A DNA stretch of 64,000 nt from Collybiopsis luxurians FD-317 M1 (Eukaryota > Basidiomycota > Agaricomycetes > Agaricales > Omphalotaceae), in contig KN834755.1 in NCBI GenBank assembly GCA_000827265.1, positions 520,063 to 584,062 of the forward strand, read 5' to 3'. The notes beneath the pieces are model-generated. The model was not told the origin of the DNA and made no database searches. It saw only the letters and a program-made list of their open reading frames with translations. Numbering within the stretch: position 1 is the stretch's first letter; each line of letters begins with the position of its first letter. This document shows, in pieces, positions 34,959 to 47,099 of this stretch. A program made the position numbers and the translations under genes.

Positions 34959-37246
34959 ATGCAGAGCCATTCAGACTCAGAATCGGAGTTAACTGACGAT
35001 TGGCAGATGGAAGAGCCGAGTACGCTGACAACTGAACCGCAAGCCATTGGGTGTGTGTCCTGTATAGCTTCATTTTGGTTTCTGAAATTGCTTGCCTTCA
35101 GAGCTTCAGCCGCGTTCCCTAATGCAAGCAACTTCACCATGTACCATCCATCCTTTGTTATCCATCATGGAAACACTCAGCACACGAGGTACTATCGCAA
35201 GAAACCCAAGCTATCGAGGGGCATTAATAAAGTAAGATTTATACTCAACTTCGTATCGATTTTGCCGAATCACACGCATGGGTTTCAGCGGAAGAATCTC
35301 GAGTTCAACTTCACCACTATTCCTCCTCATGAAATCAATTCAGGCAAGGTCATCCGTGTGCGAAATGGATCGCGCTTCTATACCACGACAAGGGCATATA
35401 CATCTTCGATGGTTTCAAATATAGTTGTTCAGGAGTTTGAAGATTCTATGCGAAAACAGGTAAGAAGTATCTCACCATTATCATGTGGGACTAGTGATAA
35501 CCTTGATTTAAAAGCAATGGGAAAAAACACTGCGTTGGATTCCACATTCTCTGTGAGTTTTTTTACTCCTTGTTTCGGTGACAGCCGTATAATGACGGAC
35601 CATTGGTATTCATCAGAAATCCTCATCTCCTTCGCATAGTAGGAATATCCCCTCCCTGGTCTCTGACCATAATCCTCGTTACATAGTGTAGAAAGGAGGT
35701 GCACCCTGTCTACCTTGAAGCTTTTCGTTACCTCCTGAGCCAATATTATGGCCACCCCTTACAGCCAGAAGCATGAACCCTCGCCATCTGATTGCGTCAT
35801 TGCTGGGAGAGAGAAACAGAGAGAGACTGACAGCTGTAGGATCTCATGTTGTGAGTTTCAAGTTATTTGTGAACTTACCGGATATTGATACACCTTCATT
35901 AGGTGTATGGCATTGCGGTATATTGAATCATTTACAATTATCCCCTAGCTAAGACTTCATTCAGTCAGCACTTGATTATTTATCCAAAACAACCATGGTT
36001 CTACGTCTTGCGGATATAGGCATAGAGGTAAGCACTCCATGGGTTTGACTGCATTTTTACCAAGGATGAACCGCCCCAGAACTATGAACTATTCTCAGAT
36101 GAAAATGGATCTACCACAGTCTGTTTCACCCCTGTGCTTGTAGGGATAACACCTTCAGAGACAGACATGTGCGATGTGTCAGTTTGCAACTCCCTTATAG
36201 CAAAGGTCAGCCTGAAATATTGATTATATGCCGGAGCACTGAATGACTCTAAATGTTCTGAAGCTTTTCAGCGACGCTAATTATATATTGCACCGGGAGA
36301 GACTCAACTGGATTGACCAGGATGTCGTCTACGACGCAGTCGAGGTCGGTGACCATGAATCATCCGGATCACGAACCACAGGCAGATCTGAAGTCGTGGA
36401 TGCCAGAGAAGAGACAGTACAAAGCTCGGATAGTACCCGGAGGGAAAATTATCTGGATGTCCCGAGGCTTCAAAATGACACTATCAGAGATATCTGAAAG
36501 TTACGGTAACCTACTACACTTACATCTACCTCCAGGAGCAGCAGGTGATTTGAATGTCATCCCTCTTCCTCAGCGGTCTGGAAAACGACGGTCCGAAGTT
36601 CAACGTAAATGTCACGGCTACCGTCGCGAGGAGATCACCCTTACTCCAGATGCTTTCCGCAATGAAATTTTGATTTTCGGAAGTCCATCTATTAATGAAC
36701 GCTGCTGTCTGTGTGGGCAGATTGTCCAATTATTTTCTAAACACCCGACGCAAGTTTCATCGGCAATCAATCACAGTGTACCATTACATAGTAACATTGA
36801 CCCTTTTTCAAATGTATTTGACGGTGTATCCGCGGGCTTGGATAGTCTACCTTCATTCTCTTGGGACGCCTACCTCTCAGCAATTTTGGGTCTCAGCCTA
36901 GGACCAGGATCGAACGGCGGCTTGAATACAGGAAGCATGTCTGGTTCACTTCGCATATCACCTTATCCTTCTCCCAATGTGTAGCGACGGGTACGGTACG
37001 ATGAACTTCACCCGAATGATGGTATCGACTCAGGAAGCATATCTGGTTCAATTCGCACCTCACCCTATCCTTCTCCCAACGTGTCGCGACGGGTACGGTA
37101 CGATGAACTTGTGCCGGATGACAATCTCGATTTTGGATTGTTGAATGGGTCGAGCACTGCCCATGGCCTCCCTTATCCCGGATTTCATCATGGACCTAAC
37201 ATGCCTCCGATCATTGGCTATGATAATTTTTTGCATCATCTTTAAA
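34959..37246 (+). pseudogene. Pseudokinase-like family member, broken
   Basis: The first five exons follow the intact paralogues exactly in length: 34959-35050, 35102-35231, 35289-35459, 35515-35552 and from 35617. The motif F-P-N-A-S-N-F-T-M is intact. In exon 5 one base is missing relative to the 37808 gene near 35660, and the codon TAC just before the G-G of that exon is TAG here. A net loss of 5 bases near 36430 shifts the frame again before the G-Y-R-R-E-E block. Later exons are still recognisable, including D-Y-L-S-K-T-T and C-C-L-C-G-Q. The 3' end contains a tandem repeat (36930-37110) whose first copy ends at a TAG. Three or more lesions argue for a pseudogene, though a short N-terminal product is possible. 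Confidence 0.7.
36930..37110 (+). repeat. ~80-bp coding tandem repeat in the broken paralogue
   Basis: Two units encode G-S-x-S-G-S-x-R-x-S-P-Y-P-S-P-N-V followed by R-R-V-R-Y-D-E-L. In unit 1 the codon after N-V is TAG; in unit 2 it is TCG with the same flanks, so one C-to-A change closed the first reading frame. Confidence 0.8.
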
Positions 37247-37807
37247 TACTAAGACATACTTCTATCAACTTACATTGAGCATATTGCAAGAGAAAACAAA
37301 ATTGTTGGGGAAATAACAAATGTCCTCAACTGCATACTTTGATCGAACTGCCAAGAACATTACAACTTCAGTGAATAGGGTAAGTACACAAAAGTAGTTG
37401 GGGGTATGTTTAGCAAAGTCTAAATTCCAAATTTCAAAAGAGTACATGTAATATTGAAAGAATGAGGAGCAAAACGAACGGTTTGCGCAGTCCCCATGAC
37501 AGCACTGTGAGAAACAAGCAAACTATCCCTAATCCCCCTCGGTCTCTGGCCGACGAAGTTAGTAAAATCAAGAAAAATCTCAGGAATTCAAGATAACGTT
37601 TTTTGAACACTAGCAATTTGGCTATCTACTCAGAACTATAATACTCGAACAGCTTGAGAAGTTATTAGCATTTTGATCAAAATTTCACTATCCCTAACAA
37701 CTACAGTAAGTCTGATCCACAGCACACAGCTTTCTCTCTTTCCTTTATGACCTACATTTCGCCGTTGTGAGCAAATCTGAACTGACTTCTCAACAAGCCT
37801 CGGGGAC
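37247..37807. other. Intergenic region
   Basis: AT-rich, with short frames only. The final 60 bp before 37808 duplicate those before 34959. Nothing else is recognised. Confidence 0.4.
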
Positions 37808-40039
37808 ATGCAAAACCATTCAGGATCAGAATTGGAGTTAACCGACGATCAGGTGGAAGAGCCGGGCACACTGAGCGTTGGAACGCGGGCCACTGAGTGC
37901 GTGTCTGCTTTTTCCTGTATAGCTTCGTTATAGTTTCTGACATTGCTTGTCTTCAGAGCTTTAACTGCATTCAATAATGCAAGCAACTTCACCATGTACA
38001 ACCCGTCCTTCATTTTACACCACGGCAACACTCAGAAAACGATGCATTATCGCAAGAAACCCAAGCTATCGAAGGGCATTAATAAAGTGATATTTGTACT
38101 CAATTTCGTATCAATTCTACCTACTGACACGGAAAGGTTGCAGCGGAAGAATCTCGAGTTTGATTTCGCTACTATTCCTCCACATGAAATTGATTCAGGC
38201 AGGGTCATCTGTGTACGAAATGGATCGCGGTTTTATGCTGCAACAAGGGAATGTAAACCTTCGATGACTTCAAATGTAGTTGTCCAAGAGTTTGAAGGAT
38301 CTTCGCGAAAACAGGTAAGATGTGTCTCATCGCTATCATGTGGAACTAGTAATCAGCTTGGTTCAAAAGCAATGGGAAAGAACACTGCGTTGGACTCCGC
38401 ATTCTCTGTGAGCTAGTCTTACTCCCTTGTTTGGGTGACAGCCATATAAATGGATGATTGATATTCACTAGAAATCCCCATCTCCTTCGCTTGGTAGGAA
38501 TATCCCCTCCTTCGATCTCCGACCAAGGTCCTTGTTACGTAGTGTACAAAGGAGGTGCGCCGTGTCTACTTTGGAGCTTTTCGCTACCTTCTGACTCTAA
38601 ACTATGTCATGATCCTCACAGCCAGAAGCATGAACCCTCGCCACCTGATTGCATCATTGCTTGGAAAGAGTGATAGAGAGAGACTGGCGGGTGTAGGGTG
38701 TCAAGTCGTGAGTTTCAAGTTTCAAGATAATTGTGGACTGATGATGAATTTTCATTAGGTATACGGCGTTGTGGTATTTTCGAATCATTTACAACTATCA
38801 CTAGCTAAGACTTCTTACAGTCAGCACTTGATTATTTATCGAAGACAACCACGATTCTACGTCTTGCGGATATCGGGTTCGAGGTAAGCGCTCCAGGAGT
38901 TTTTCAACTGGATTGTTTTTACAAAGGATGGACCACCACAGAACTTTGAAGTATTCTCTGATGAAGATGGATCCAGTACAGTCTGTTTCACACCTGCGCC
39001 TGCAGGGATAGGACCTACAGAGACAGATATGTGCGATATCGCAGTTTGCGACTCCCTTATAGGCAAGGTCGGCCTGAAATATCATTTATATACCAGAGTA
39101 ATGAATGACTCTAAATGTCCTGAAGCTTTTCAGCGACGCGAATCATATATTGCACCGGGAGAAACTCAACCGGTTTGACCAGGATGTCGTTCATGACACA
39201 GTTGAAGTCGATAACCATGCATCATCTGGGTCACAAGCCACAAGCAGATCCGAAGGTATGGGTGCTGATGAAGAGACTGCAAAAAGTCTGGATAGTTCTC
39301 TCTGTCGGAGAGAAATCATTTGGACGTCTCGCAACTTTGATATGACATTGTTGGAGATGTCTGAGAGTTATGGGAACCTCCTGCATTTGCGACTGCCTTT
39401 ACGAGGAAAAAGTAATCCAAATGCAATCCATCTTCCTCAGCGCTCTGGAAAACGATGGTCGGAAGTCCAACATGAATGTCGCGGGTACCGCCGGGAAGAA
39501 ATCACCCTCACTCCAGATGCATTCCGTAATGAAGTTTTGGTTTTTGGTAATCCATCTATTCATGAACATTGCGGTTTGTGCGGGGAAATAGTACAAGTGC
39601 GATCGAGCCAAATTTCTTCAGCCATGGAATTATCTTATATATCGCCATCCAATACTGATGCAGACTCTGGTTTACCAGAGGTACAGAATCAGGCCCACAC
39701 CAGTGTTCTCGAGCCCACACAGACTTTTTCCAGGGACTCTAGTGTCAACATACTGTCTCACCGTCCTCTAGCGGGTGAAGGGGACCCTTGGGCTATCAAA
39801 AATAATGAGGAGGCTCGATTTTCACGCGAGGATTGTAAGTCGCTATACGTTTTCCACATTTGATTCCAAATGTTAATTAAATTAATTTCTCTTCAGATTA
39901 TTCCATCCCGCCTCTGGGACATCCTGAACATATGCCTCCACCACCAACACAGTTCTCGGAACAGGACCAACTGTACTGGCGACAAATGTTTGAAAATATG
40001 GGGTGGAGCAGTAGTGACGGATTCGAAGTCATCTCTTGA
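37808..40039 (+). CDS. Pseudokinase-like family protein (550 aa)
   Basis: Eleven exons keep frame: 37808-37896, 37957-38086, 38144-38314, 38370-38407, 38472-38554, 38622-38707, 38759-38773 (15 nt), 38821-38883, 38942-39067, 39126-39834, 39897-40039. Order of parts: acidic start; N-terminal motif F-N-N-A-S-N-F-T-M-Y-N-P-S-F; kinase-like region with N-P-H-L-L-R-L-V-G-I and S-A-L-D-Y-L; E-N-F-E-V-F-S-D-E-D-G in place of the catalytic segment; the C-x-G-Y-R-R-E-E-I-T-L-T-P block; and C-G-L-C-G. HRD and DFG residues are missing, so phosphotransfer is unlikely. Unlike the 26044 gene it has no Zn2Cys6 or C2H2 region; it ends in a Pro/Trp-containing tail whose coding unit is repeated downstream. A signalling or scaffold role is a guess based on family shape. 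Confidence 0.75.
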
Positions 40040-40290
40040 ACTGCCCAGTGCCTAGTCCACCGCCAACAAAGTCTTCGGAACCGGACCAGCTGTATTGGCG
40101 ACAAATGGTTGTAGATATAGGGCGAGCAGTAGTGATGGAGTCGGAATGACCTCTGTCGAACTGCCCATTCCACCACCAATGCAGTCTGATGAATCGGAAC
40201 AACTGTATTGGCTACAAAAGTTTGCAAATTTAGGGTGGAGTAGTAGCGATGGAGTCGGAATGTCCCCTTTGGAACCGCCTAGTCCGTACT
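39930..40290 (+). repeat. Three tandem ~118-bp units at the 3' end of the 37808 gene
   Basis: Each unit reads approximately P-P-P-x-Q-x-x-E-x-D-Q-L-Y-W-x-Q-x(5)-G-W-S-S-S-D-G. Unit 1 ends with a TGA at 40037-40039 that is out of register with units 2 and 3 because one base is missing before 'gaactgccca'. Unit 2 has lost one base in the G-W-S codons. The annotated stop is therefore probably a secondary, shortened end. Confidence 0.75.
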
Positions 40291-41577
40291 CTGTGAGCCT
40301 CCAACGTATGGCTACTCAATTAACAGCTGCCGGTTTTAAGTATTGCTTTAAACCAGTCTCGCGGGTACCTTCCGTTGTCGTAACATCATATCGCCAGTAG
40401 TGAGGAAAATGTTTTCCCGTAGACTTCCTAACACCGACTCCCGGAATTTTTCACTTGCGGTCGCAGCTGTCAGCTTCGATGTGATTCTACAAGGCCAGTG
40501 TGTATGAATTGTCATCAAGGAGACGACATTTGCGAATACGACGCCATAGCATAATGAAGAATCCTAATATTTGATTTGCGGTTTAATTTCCTGATAACAC
40601 ATTCGAGTTCAAGCTTAGCATTTGGGGTACAGAATTAAGGAAAGTTATGAAACGATAGAGCCTGAGGATAACAGGAAAAATCGAACTGGAGTCAATCGTT
40701 CAAGTATTTAAGTACTACCCAACTAAGTATACCGATACTTCGCTGTAAATCATCACAAATACGTAGATTATACGGAGAGGCTATATAGAAAACGAGCTGG
40801 AAGAAGCGAGAATCTTGAGTTCAGTAAAAACTAGGTCCTTATAAAGATTTAAGTGTGACACTCCGGCCCGGAAAAGGCACGGCTGAGGCACTGACCAATG
40901 ATCAAGCGCAGCATGTGACTTTCCTCCAATTTCCTCTTACAACTCGCGGTGACGGCCACTTTTCCTGAAAAACGGTTGGATTCATGTGAGATTTGTGATC
41001 TTGACCCCTTGCAGGCTGGTTCTAGTTGAAATTGCGGTTTGAGCGTCTTATCAACATCAGCTCCCCCATCTATATATCCTTCCGAACCACTGAGTTTCAG
41101 AAATTGAAATTATTTTTGAGCATCTTGGTCTTCGTGATATGCTCAATGAACATATGATCTCGAGGGCATGCAGTAGCGCATCTGGTGCAACGAAAGTCAC
41201 CATTCACTCCCTCAAAACCACCCTCAAAGAGACAATAGAGTTCACCTAATCCCGCGGCGTCGAAGCTGTGCTTCCGCATGTTTTGCTTTCAACTATCGAG
41301 TACGAACTGATTTATCCAGATCTAGGTTAATTTTATCTTCACGGAATATAAAATTGCCATGAACCAGTGACCTAGAGCGGATAATCCATACCAGGTCCAT
41401 GACGACTATGATCGCATCCCTCAAATTCGCTTTCGGTCTTTGCAGTATACATTGATCCTATTTGATGATCGCACGCCAACATAAGTTTTGAACTCTAAGA
41501 GTGTCCTGTGGAGAGGCCTATATAAACTTTGGAAGGAAGCTACTTTCGAGCTCCTTGCATTTCGTTATACTTGCAAC
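40040..41577. other. Intergenic region before the GH43 gene
   Basis: After the tandem units the region is non-coding. On the minus strand, 41097-41279 is a 60-codon ATG frame with C-T-R-C and later H residues reminiscent of a single zinc finger; with no intron or paralogue support it is not called. The GH43 TATA box lies at its right end. Confidence 0.35.
41519..41526 (+). promoter_or_regulatory. TATA box of the GH43 gene
   Basis: TATATAAA about 55 bp upstream of the ATG, in an otherwise mixed-composition leader. Confidence 0.55.
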
Positions 41578-42793
41578 ATGCGCCTCTTTCTCGTTACTCG
41601 GACCCTCGATCTCTTTGTTTTGTGCACTCTCCTGTGGACCTCGTTCGGCAATTCGTTGGATAAACGGTCGGTTGCAGGCCCCGTTTTCTCTCAGAACTTC
41701 CCAGATCCGAGCATAATCTTCACCAACCAGTACTATGCCTTTTCTACGACCAGTGCCGGTCTCAATGTACCAGTCGCCACCTCGACTGATTTCAATACAT
41801 GGACATATCTCTCTCATGATGCACTTCCTACCGTAGGCGCCTGGTCGATACAGAACACTGTGTGGGCTCCTGACGTTGTAGCAGTGGCATGTGTTTCTCA
41901 TTATACGAATTCTACGACCGGGCTGATACCTCTATGAGCAGAACGGAGGATATGTACTTTTCTATGCCGGAGAAAACGCGGCTAGCCCCGGATCTCACTG
42001 CGTGGGCGTTGCGACCTCAACCAACGTAGAAGGACCCTACAGTGCTCAGGCTGAACCCCTCGTTTGTGATACTTCGTGAGCACTCGCCTACCTTTTTGGT
42101 AAACTGTCGGCAATGAGATCTACTTGCAGTGCCGGAGGTGCCATCGATCCCGCTGGCTTCCATGACGTTAATGGCGATTTCTATCTCGTATGGAAAGTTG
42201 ATGGTAACAATATCGGACATGGCGGAAACTGCAATAACGGTGTTGCTCCAATCGTAAGAACCAGCCGGGACTTCTACCACAATGCACATTCTGATCTTCT
42301 GCCTCGCTCGTCGCAGGTCCCCACACCCATCATGATCCAGAAGTTGACCGCCGACGGAACAGCATTCGCTCCTGGATCCACTGCTACACAAATTCTTGAT
42401 CGCGATGATAACGATGGCCCTCTAGTTGAGGCTCCCTCACTCGCACGCAGCGCGGAAGGTATTTATTTCCTTACCTTTTCGTCCAACTGCTATAGGTTTG
42501 TGATTCCATCTCATTCCGCTTATAATACATGACGTACTCATGATTCTGATAGCTCTTCGTTATATGACGTTTCGTATGCTACTGCAAGCAATGTCCTGGG
42601 CCCATACACTAAGCAACCATGGTTAATGATTACTGGAACACCGTATCCACAGCTATATGCCCCAGGAGGTGCCGACATCACCCCTGATGGTACGAAGATG
42701 GTATTTCATGCTGATCTGGGAACAACTGCGGATACTAGGCAGCTATACACTGCAAATATCGTTCTCTCCGGAACTACCATTACGATACAATGA
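41578..42793 (+). CDS. Secreted GH43-family glycoside hydrolase (327 aa)
   Basis: Exons 41578-41883, 41942-42075, 42130-42253, 42317-42495 and 42553-42793 give 327 aa. An N-terminal hydrophobic segment (residues about 10-24) forms a signal peptide, followed by D-K-R at 28-30, a possible Kex2 site. The three GH43 active-site acids are in expected contexts: D43 in F-P-D-P-S (general base), D99 in W-A-P-D-V (pKa modulator) and E226 in V-E-A-P-S (general acid). A five-bladed propeller arabinanase, arabinofuranosidase or xylosidase acting on plant cell-wall arabinan or xylan outside the cell is the family expectation; the substrate is not settled by sequence. Length fits a single catalytic domain without a carbohydrate-binding module. 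Intron 1 has a weak donor (GTGGCA). It converges on the SDR gene 66 bp away. Confidence 0.85.
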
Positions 42794-42859
42794 GAGGTCT
42801 TGTGCAAGAAAAACATTTAAATACGTAAGGAATGCTAGTGATATTTATCCTGTAACTCT

Positions 42860-43820
42860 TTATATAAGGGGGGAGGTCAACCCTTGCACGCTAACTTTCA
42901 AGAAACCTTTTTCTCCCTCCAATCGTTTCAGAACTTCAGGGTTAGATTTTAACTCGTCAACGTCCCAATGCGCCCAAACAAAACGACCATGTAACCAACT
43001 CGCTTCCGGAGACGCCGCCCAAACCGAGAAATCTGCAGGCAAGTCCACTATGGAGAGAGAACTTCAATATGGCATCAGGTATCAATCGATGCGAAAACTT
43101 ACTTTCGTCCCATTCGAAAGCGTCTTGATCATAAGTTTTGGAAACACCCTCCGAGTATAGTAACCCTGGATGGAAGGATATAATCTGAACATCTTCGACA
43201 GAGCGTTCATTGGCGATTCTTCCAATTAATGCAGCAAATGCTGCTTTGGAAGATGTATATGGGTTAAAAAGAGGGGTATCATCCATATGAATGCCGGCGG
43301 TCGAGACATTAATGAGATTGAGTTGCTGCCCTGCATAGCGGAGACGCTGCTGCACGAACTTCGCCGACATGAAAAAATTACCCCCCACATTGACCCCGAA
43401 CGCCGTCATGAGCTCCTCCTTGCTCATGCTCAATGTATCAGTACCAACCGGGGCAACTTGAGCGGCATTAAGTACCAAGACGTGAACAACTATGTTTTGG
43501 GAATGCAGGAAGTCCCAAAGAGCTGTGACCGATGCGTCATCTCCGATATCTGTTTGTCGAGCTATGAATTCGGTCCCTACTTTGAACTCTTCGCGTAGCT
43601 TTATCACAGCTTCATCCAAGAGTCTACCTCTACGACCCACAATGATAATCCTGGAAGCAGACGCTTTGGCGAAGGATCGAGCGATGTTGAATCCTATTCC
43701 ACCTCCTCCGCCTGTGATGAGAACGGTTTTACCAGCTTGGCTGAGGGATGGCTTGGTGGGCGATATGGCGGGGTATGTAGCACGGTGATGACTCTTGATT
43801 AGACTGAGCGTGGAAGCCAT
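42860..43820 (-). CDS. Short-chain dehydrogenase/reductase (301 aa)
   Basis: NAD(P)-dependent oxidoreductase of the classical SDR fold; substrate unknown. Minus-strand exons 43820-43103 and 43047-42860, intron GTAAGT/TAG of 55 nt, give 301 aa. Cofactor motif T36-G-G-G-G-G-I-G43, N118-A-A, catalytic S173, Y188 and K192 (Y-T-S-S-K) are all in place. R63-R64 after the second strand (V-G-R-R) suggests preference for NADPH. There is no signal peptide, so cytosolic. It is the founder-like member of a local family: a broken copy lies at 45446-46352, a fragment at about 50545-50745 and an intact copy at 51337-52305. Its C terminus (S-P-L-I) is shorter than that of the intact paralogue. Confidence 0.9.
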
Positions 43821-44814
43821 ATCTTACCGGAAAACACACGTCCTGGTTGCTTAAGTACCCTTTTTTTTTTCTGAATAGCATCTCATGTTTCCCAGAGATG
43901 CCTAAATTTAAATTGGAAATAAGCTGAAATGAAGATCTCGTTGTTATTATTTTTACCCTCTGCACATTGCGAGTGTAGTGGCGCCTTTGTGTGTTTGTTT
44001 CTGTATAGCAAATGTAGACTCGAATCTCGGTTCTTTAATACTTTTGATGACATGTCGAGCTAAGAGAGTAAGTGATATCAATAATGAATCATATCACCCA
44101 TTCTATGGCAGGGACTGATTCGAGTCTAAAAGACCTAGAACGCCGCAAAAAATTTCAGAAGATATGCAGCTACAAAAACAATTAAGCTTCATTCCTGCTT
44201 TTCTCGACGGTAATGAATTAGCGAAACTGAGCGAATAGAATCTTTAATCTTGGCAGGAACTCAAGGTACATAGTTGCTTGGTGGTGTGGAAGATCATCTA
44301 TCGCAACCGCACATACGTGGCCTCAGGTAGTAATGGAGGTAAGTCCTCCTTTAATGAAAAATCAGAAACGTCGTGGTTGGTAACGCATGCCATTTTTGCT
44401 GCCCTGTCATGTCAAAGCTCATGGATTCCGCTGGGATTCCGATAAGCAAATCTCCTGAATTCACATCTAACCCTACCGCTGCCTGGCCGAGGTGGCGTTC
44501 CCGAACAGGGCCTTACTGGGAGCCTCTGGGAGTGAATCTCGCTTAAACAATAGATGACCTAAAGGTGTCTTGAAAGAAGGACACCGTTCGTCAAGGCATC
44601 CCGTCGAGATTCAAAACAAGACCGCCCCGTTCAGTGCATGAAAAATATATCAGCTGTACATCCAAGGAACAGGATGATGAGTGGGCGAAGAGAGTTAAAA
44701 AGAACAATCCTGACAGGACCCTTGATTGCGGGCTATGAGAGTTCAAAACCAGAAATTTGGCTCAGTTTCCATTGCGGAACTGGGGCAGATTTCGGCGGAT
44801 CTGCCAGTGGCAGT
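43821..44814. other. Intergenic region upstream of the SDR gene
   Basis: No gene is recognised. The first 100 bp hold a T-run on the plus strand, and the remainder is unique DNA up to the start of the duplicated unit at 44815. Confidence 0.4.
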
Positions 44815-46760
44815 AACGTAATTATCGCCCACCACCCTCGATGAGTCACACCCCGCGCTTGCTGGCGTAATTTATGCCAAGGGCCACCTATGTAGCTAAT
44901 CAATAGAATATGAATTCTGCAACAAAATGGGCAAGCTCTAGGTAAGAGGTGGTACTGCTGTTGCCGTGCGAGATGTGAAGTTGACCGCACGGAAGGGTTG
45001 AATTTCCAGCCAAGATTTGAGGGTTGTTTGAGGGAGCCAGTGTCGATGAGAAAACGCCGAAACCTATTTTCTTATCTAGATACAAATGGATAAACACGGC
45101 GTTTCAAAGTAAGTGGCAATTCCTTCCTTCCCTCACATTCAACGCGGAATATCTTTATGAGCTCTTGCTCCGACGCCTGTACACCATCGGGTTCAGTTCT
45201 TCCGGGTCGAGCAGCGTTCGGCTCAAGATATGGAGAAGATGTTCAGGGAATATTCTAACTATAGGGAGATCAGCCAGGAAAGTCGTTGTCTGTCGATCTT
45301 GGAATCAAAAACCTGTTTCGAACTCCCGACCTTTCGTTACAGCTTCGTTAAAAAATCCAATCCTTCGACTCGCATCAGTAACCATACGCTCGGATCATCT
45401 TAGTTGTTTTCGTTGAATTAACTGAATAGTCAAAGCTGAATATAGTTAGGCAGCGTCGATGTCATTCAAGTACGGTTCCAGCGAAACATTTGTCAAACCC
45501 TCGACCCCGACCTTCAGGAATCCGCTCTCGTTTTCTGTTTGCTTCAAGAAGTCTGCTTTAAGTTCCTCTACATCCCAACTCGCCCAAATAAAATGACTTA
45601 ACCATGACTCCTCAGGAGATGCCGCCCAAACAGAAAAATCTGCAGGTAGCGCCACTGTTTCAACAAGTTGAGCCATGCGAGTCCCGACATTGATAAATGT
45701 TTACACGTACTTCCCATTTCACAGCAGTTCTATCGAACGACTTGGCGGCATGCTCAGAGTATAGGAACCAAGGGTGAAATGAGATGATTTGGACGTCATC
45801 TACTGGGTGCTCGTCGGCCTCCCTCCCAATCAACGCAGTGACATATAGATTCGAAAGTGCCGGATTTTGATGAATCATACCTGTGCTAACATTTAAGAGA
45901 TAAAGTTGCTGCCCGGTCGAAGAGATTGCTGAACGAATTTCGTTGACATCAAAAAGTTGCCGCCAAGGTTGACATTAAGCGCATCCATGAGCTCCTGTTT
46001 GTTGATAGCTAGCGTATCGGGCGCCATCGGACTCTAGAGCACCAAAACGTGGGCGATGTTTTGAGAATGGAGAAACTCCCAAAGGGCTGCCACAGAGGAA
46101 TAAGCCCCAACATCTCCTTGGCGAGAAATGAATTCTGTCCCTGCTTTAAATTCCTCTCGTAGCTTCGTTACCGCGTCATCCAATTCTGGAAGCTGAAGCT
46201 TTGGCGAACGATCGGGCAATCTCCAAGCCTATTCTGCTACCTCCACCAGTGATGAGAACAGTTTTACCGACCTGGCTGAGGAACTGCGTGGTGGATGATA
46301 TGGCAGGATATGTATCTCGATGATAGGTAGTCGTCAAACTGGGGAAAGACATAATGAGGATGGTGACGGGTCCCGCCTCTCCACGCGCTCTATGACTCCT
46401 TAGATCGCTACCCTTGCGTCTTTCCTGTCCTCAAGATGCCAATCACATGCGGGTCATCTGAGGTTCTCTGCCGCCCGAAGAGATGTATAGTAATATTCCC
46501 CGTCAAACCCGGAGAATATGACAAATTGATAGGGCCCGTGACTTTCAGCTGGAGACATCAACCGATTTAGATGACAGAGAGAGATATCTTACTTACAGGT
46601 TTTACGATCTTAACAAGGAAGCAACAAGTAAGGAGGAAATAACTAGCCAAACGATAGTGCAGGATCTGAGTAAGGAAGGTAAGATAAGGAAAACATTTAC
46701 AATTGGCGAGCGACTGATGAGTAACCCCGGATGTCAAAGCGCTGTTGGAAGTAGGGTGAG
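44815..46760. repeat. Duplicated SDR unit, copy 1 (with broken SDR)
   Basis: Matches 50750-52660 in the same orientation and includes the 3' flank ('ctggcgtaatttatgccaag', 'gttgaccg...cggagggg'), the SDR gene, and an upstream region with 'tagtaatatt' and 'cccgtcaaac'. Ends are approximate. Confidence 0.75.
45446..46352 (-). pseudogene. Broken SDR paralogue
   Basis: It begins on the minus strand with M-S-F-P-S-L-T-T-T-Y like the intact gene at 52305. The glycine motif is damaged (T-G-G-G-S-R-I-G). About 27 bases are missing after K-A-S-A-S-R, removing the strand with V-G-R-R and creating a stop. The N-A-A segment is disrupted by a deletion (near 46020-46040). Only 76 C-terminal codons remain open at the 3' end. 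It therefore cannot fold as an SDR. Confidence 0.85.
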
Positions 46761-46778
46761 GTAGGGTGAGATAAGATT

Positions 46779-46800
46779 CCCGCTACTTTTAAGTAGTGGG
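46779..46800. repeat. 22-bp imperfect palindrome
   Basis: CCCGCTACTT-TT-AAGTAGTGGG, with arms matching at nine of ten positions, just left of the CpG-poor tract. The motif aagtagtggg recurs in the hairpin at about 48062. Possibly an element end; no target-site duplication was identified. Confidence 0.5.
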
Positions 46801-47099
46801 TTTCAGAGGTGGACCTTTTCCGAAGTTGAAGTCCGGCCAAAGCGTCCGATTGGTCATTCTTGCCTATTTTGGACTGCTTCCGTTATGACATGGATTACAT
46901 ACTCCTCTCAAGGCAATCTGGCTAAATCTGGCTAGCTTGCCTCTCTTCGTTCATTTTTCTTATGTCTAGCTTATCTTTTACTGTTTCTTCACATGTCGCT
47001 CGAGTCGCATACAACTCATGTCTTGCTCATGCTCTTCTTTTGTGCGATTTTGTCTGCAGGGCCTCCATATGTGACCTTGGTCTTGAAATATGGAACACT

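Noticed and set aside
41097..41279. 60-aa putative zinc-finger peptide on the minus strand
   Set aside because: The Cys/His spacing does not fit a canonical finger (C-x2-C then H at irregular distance), and no paralogue supports it.
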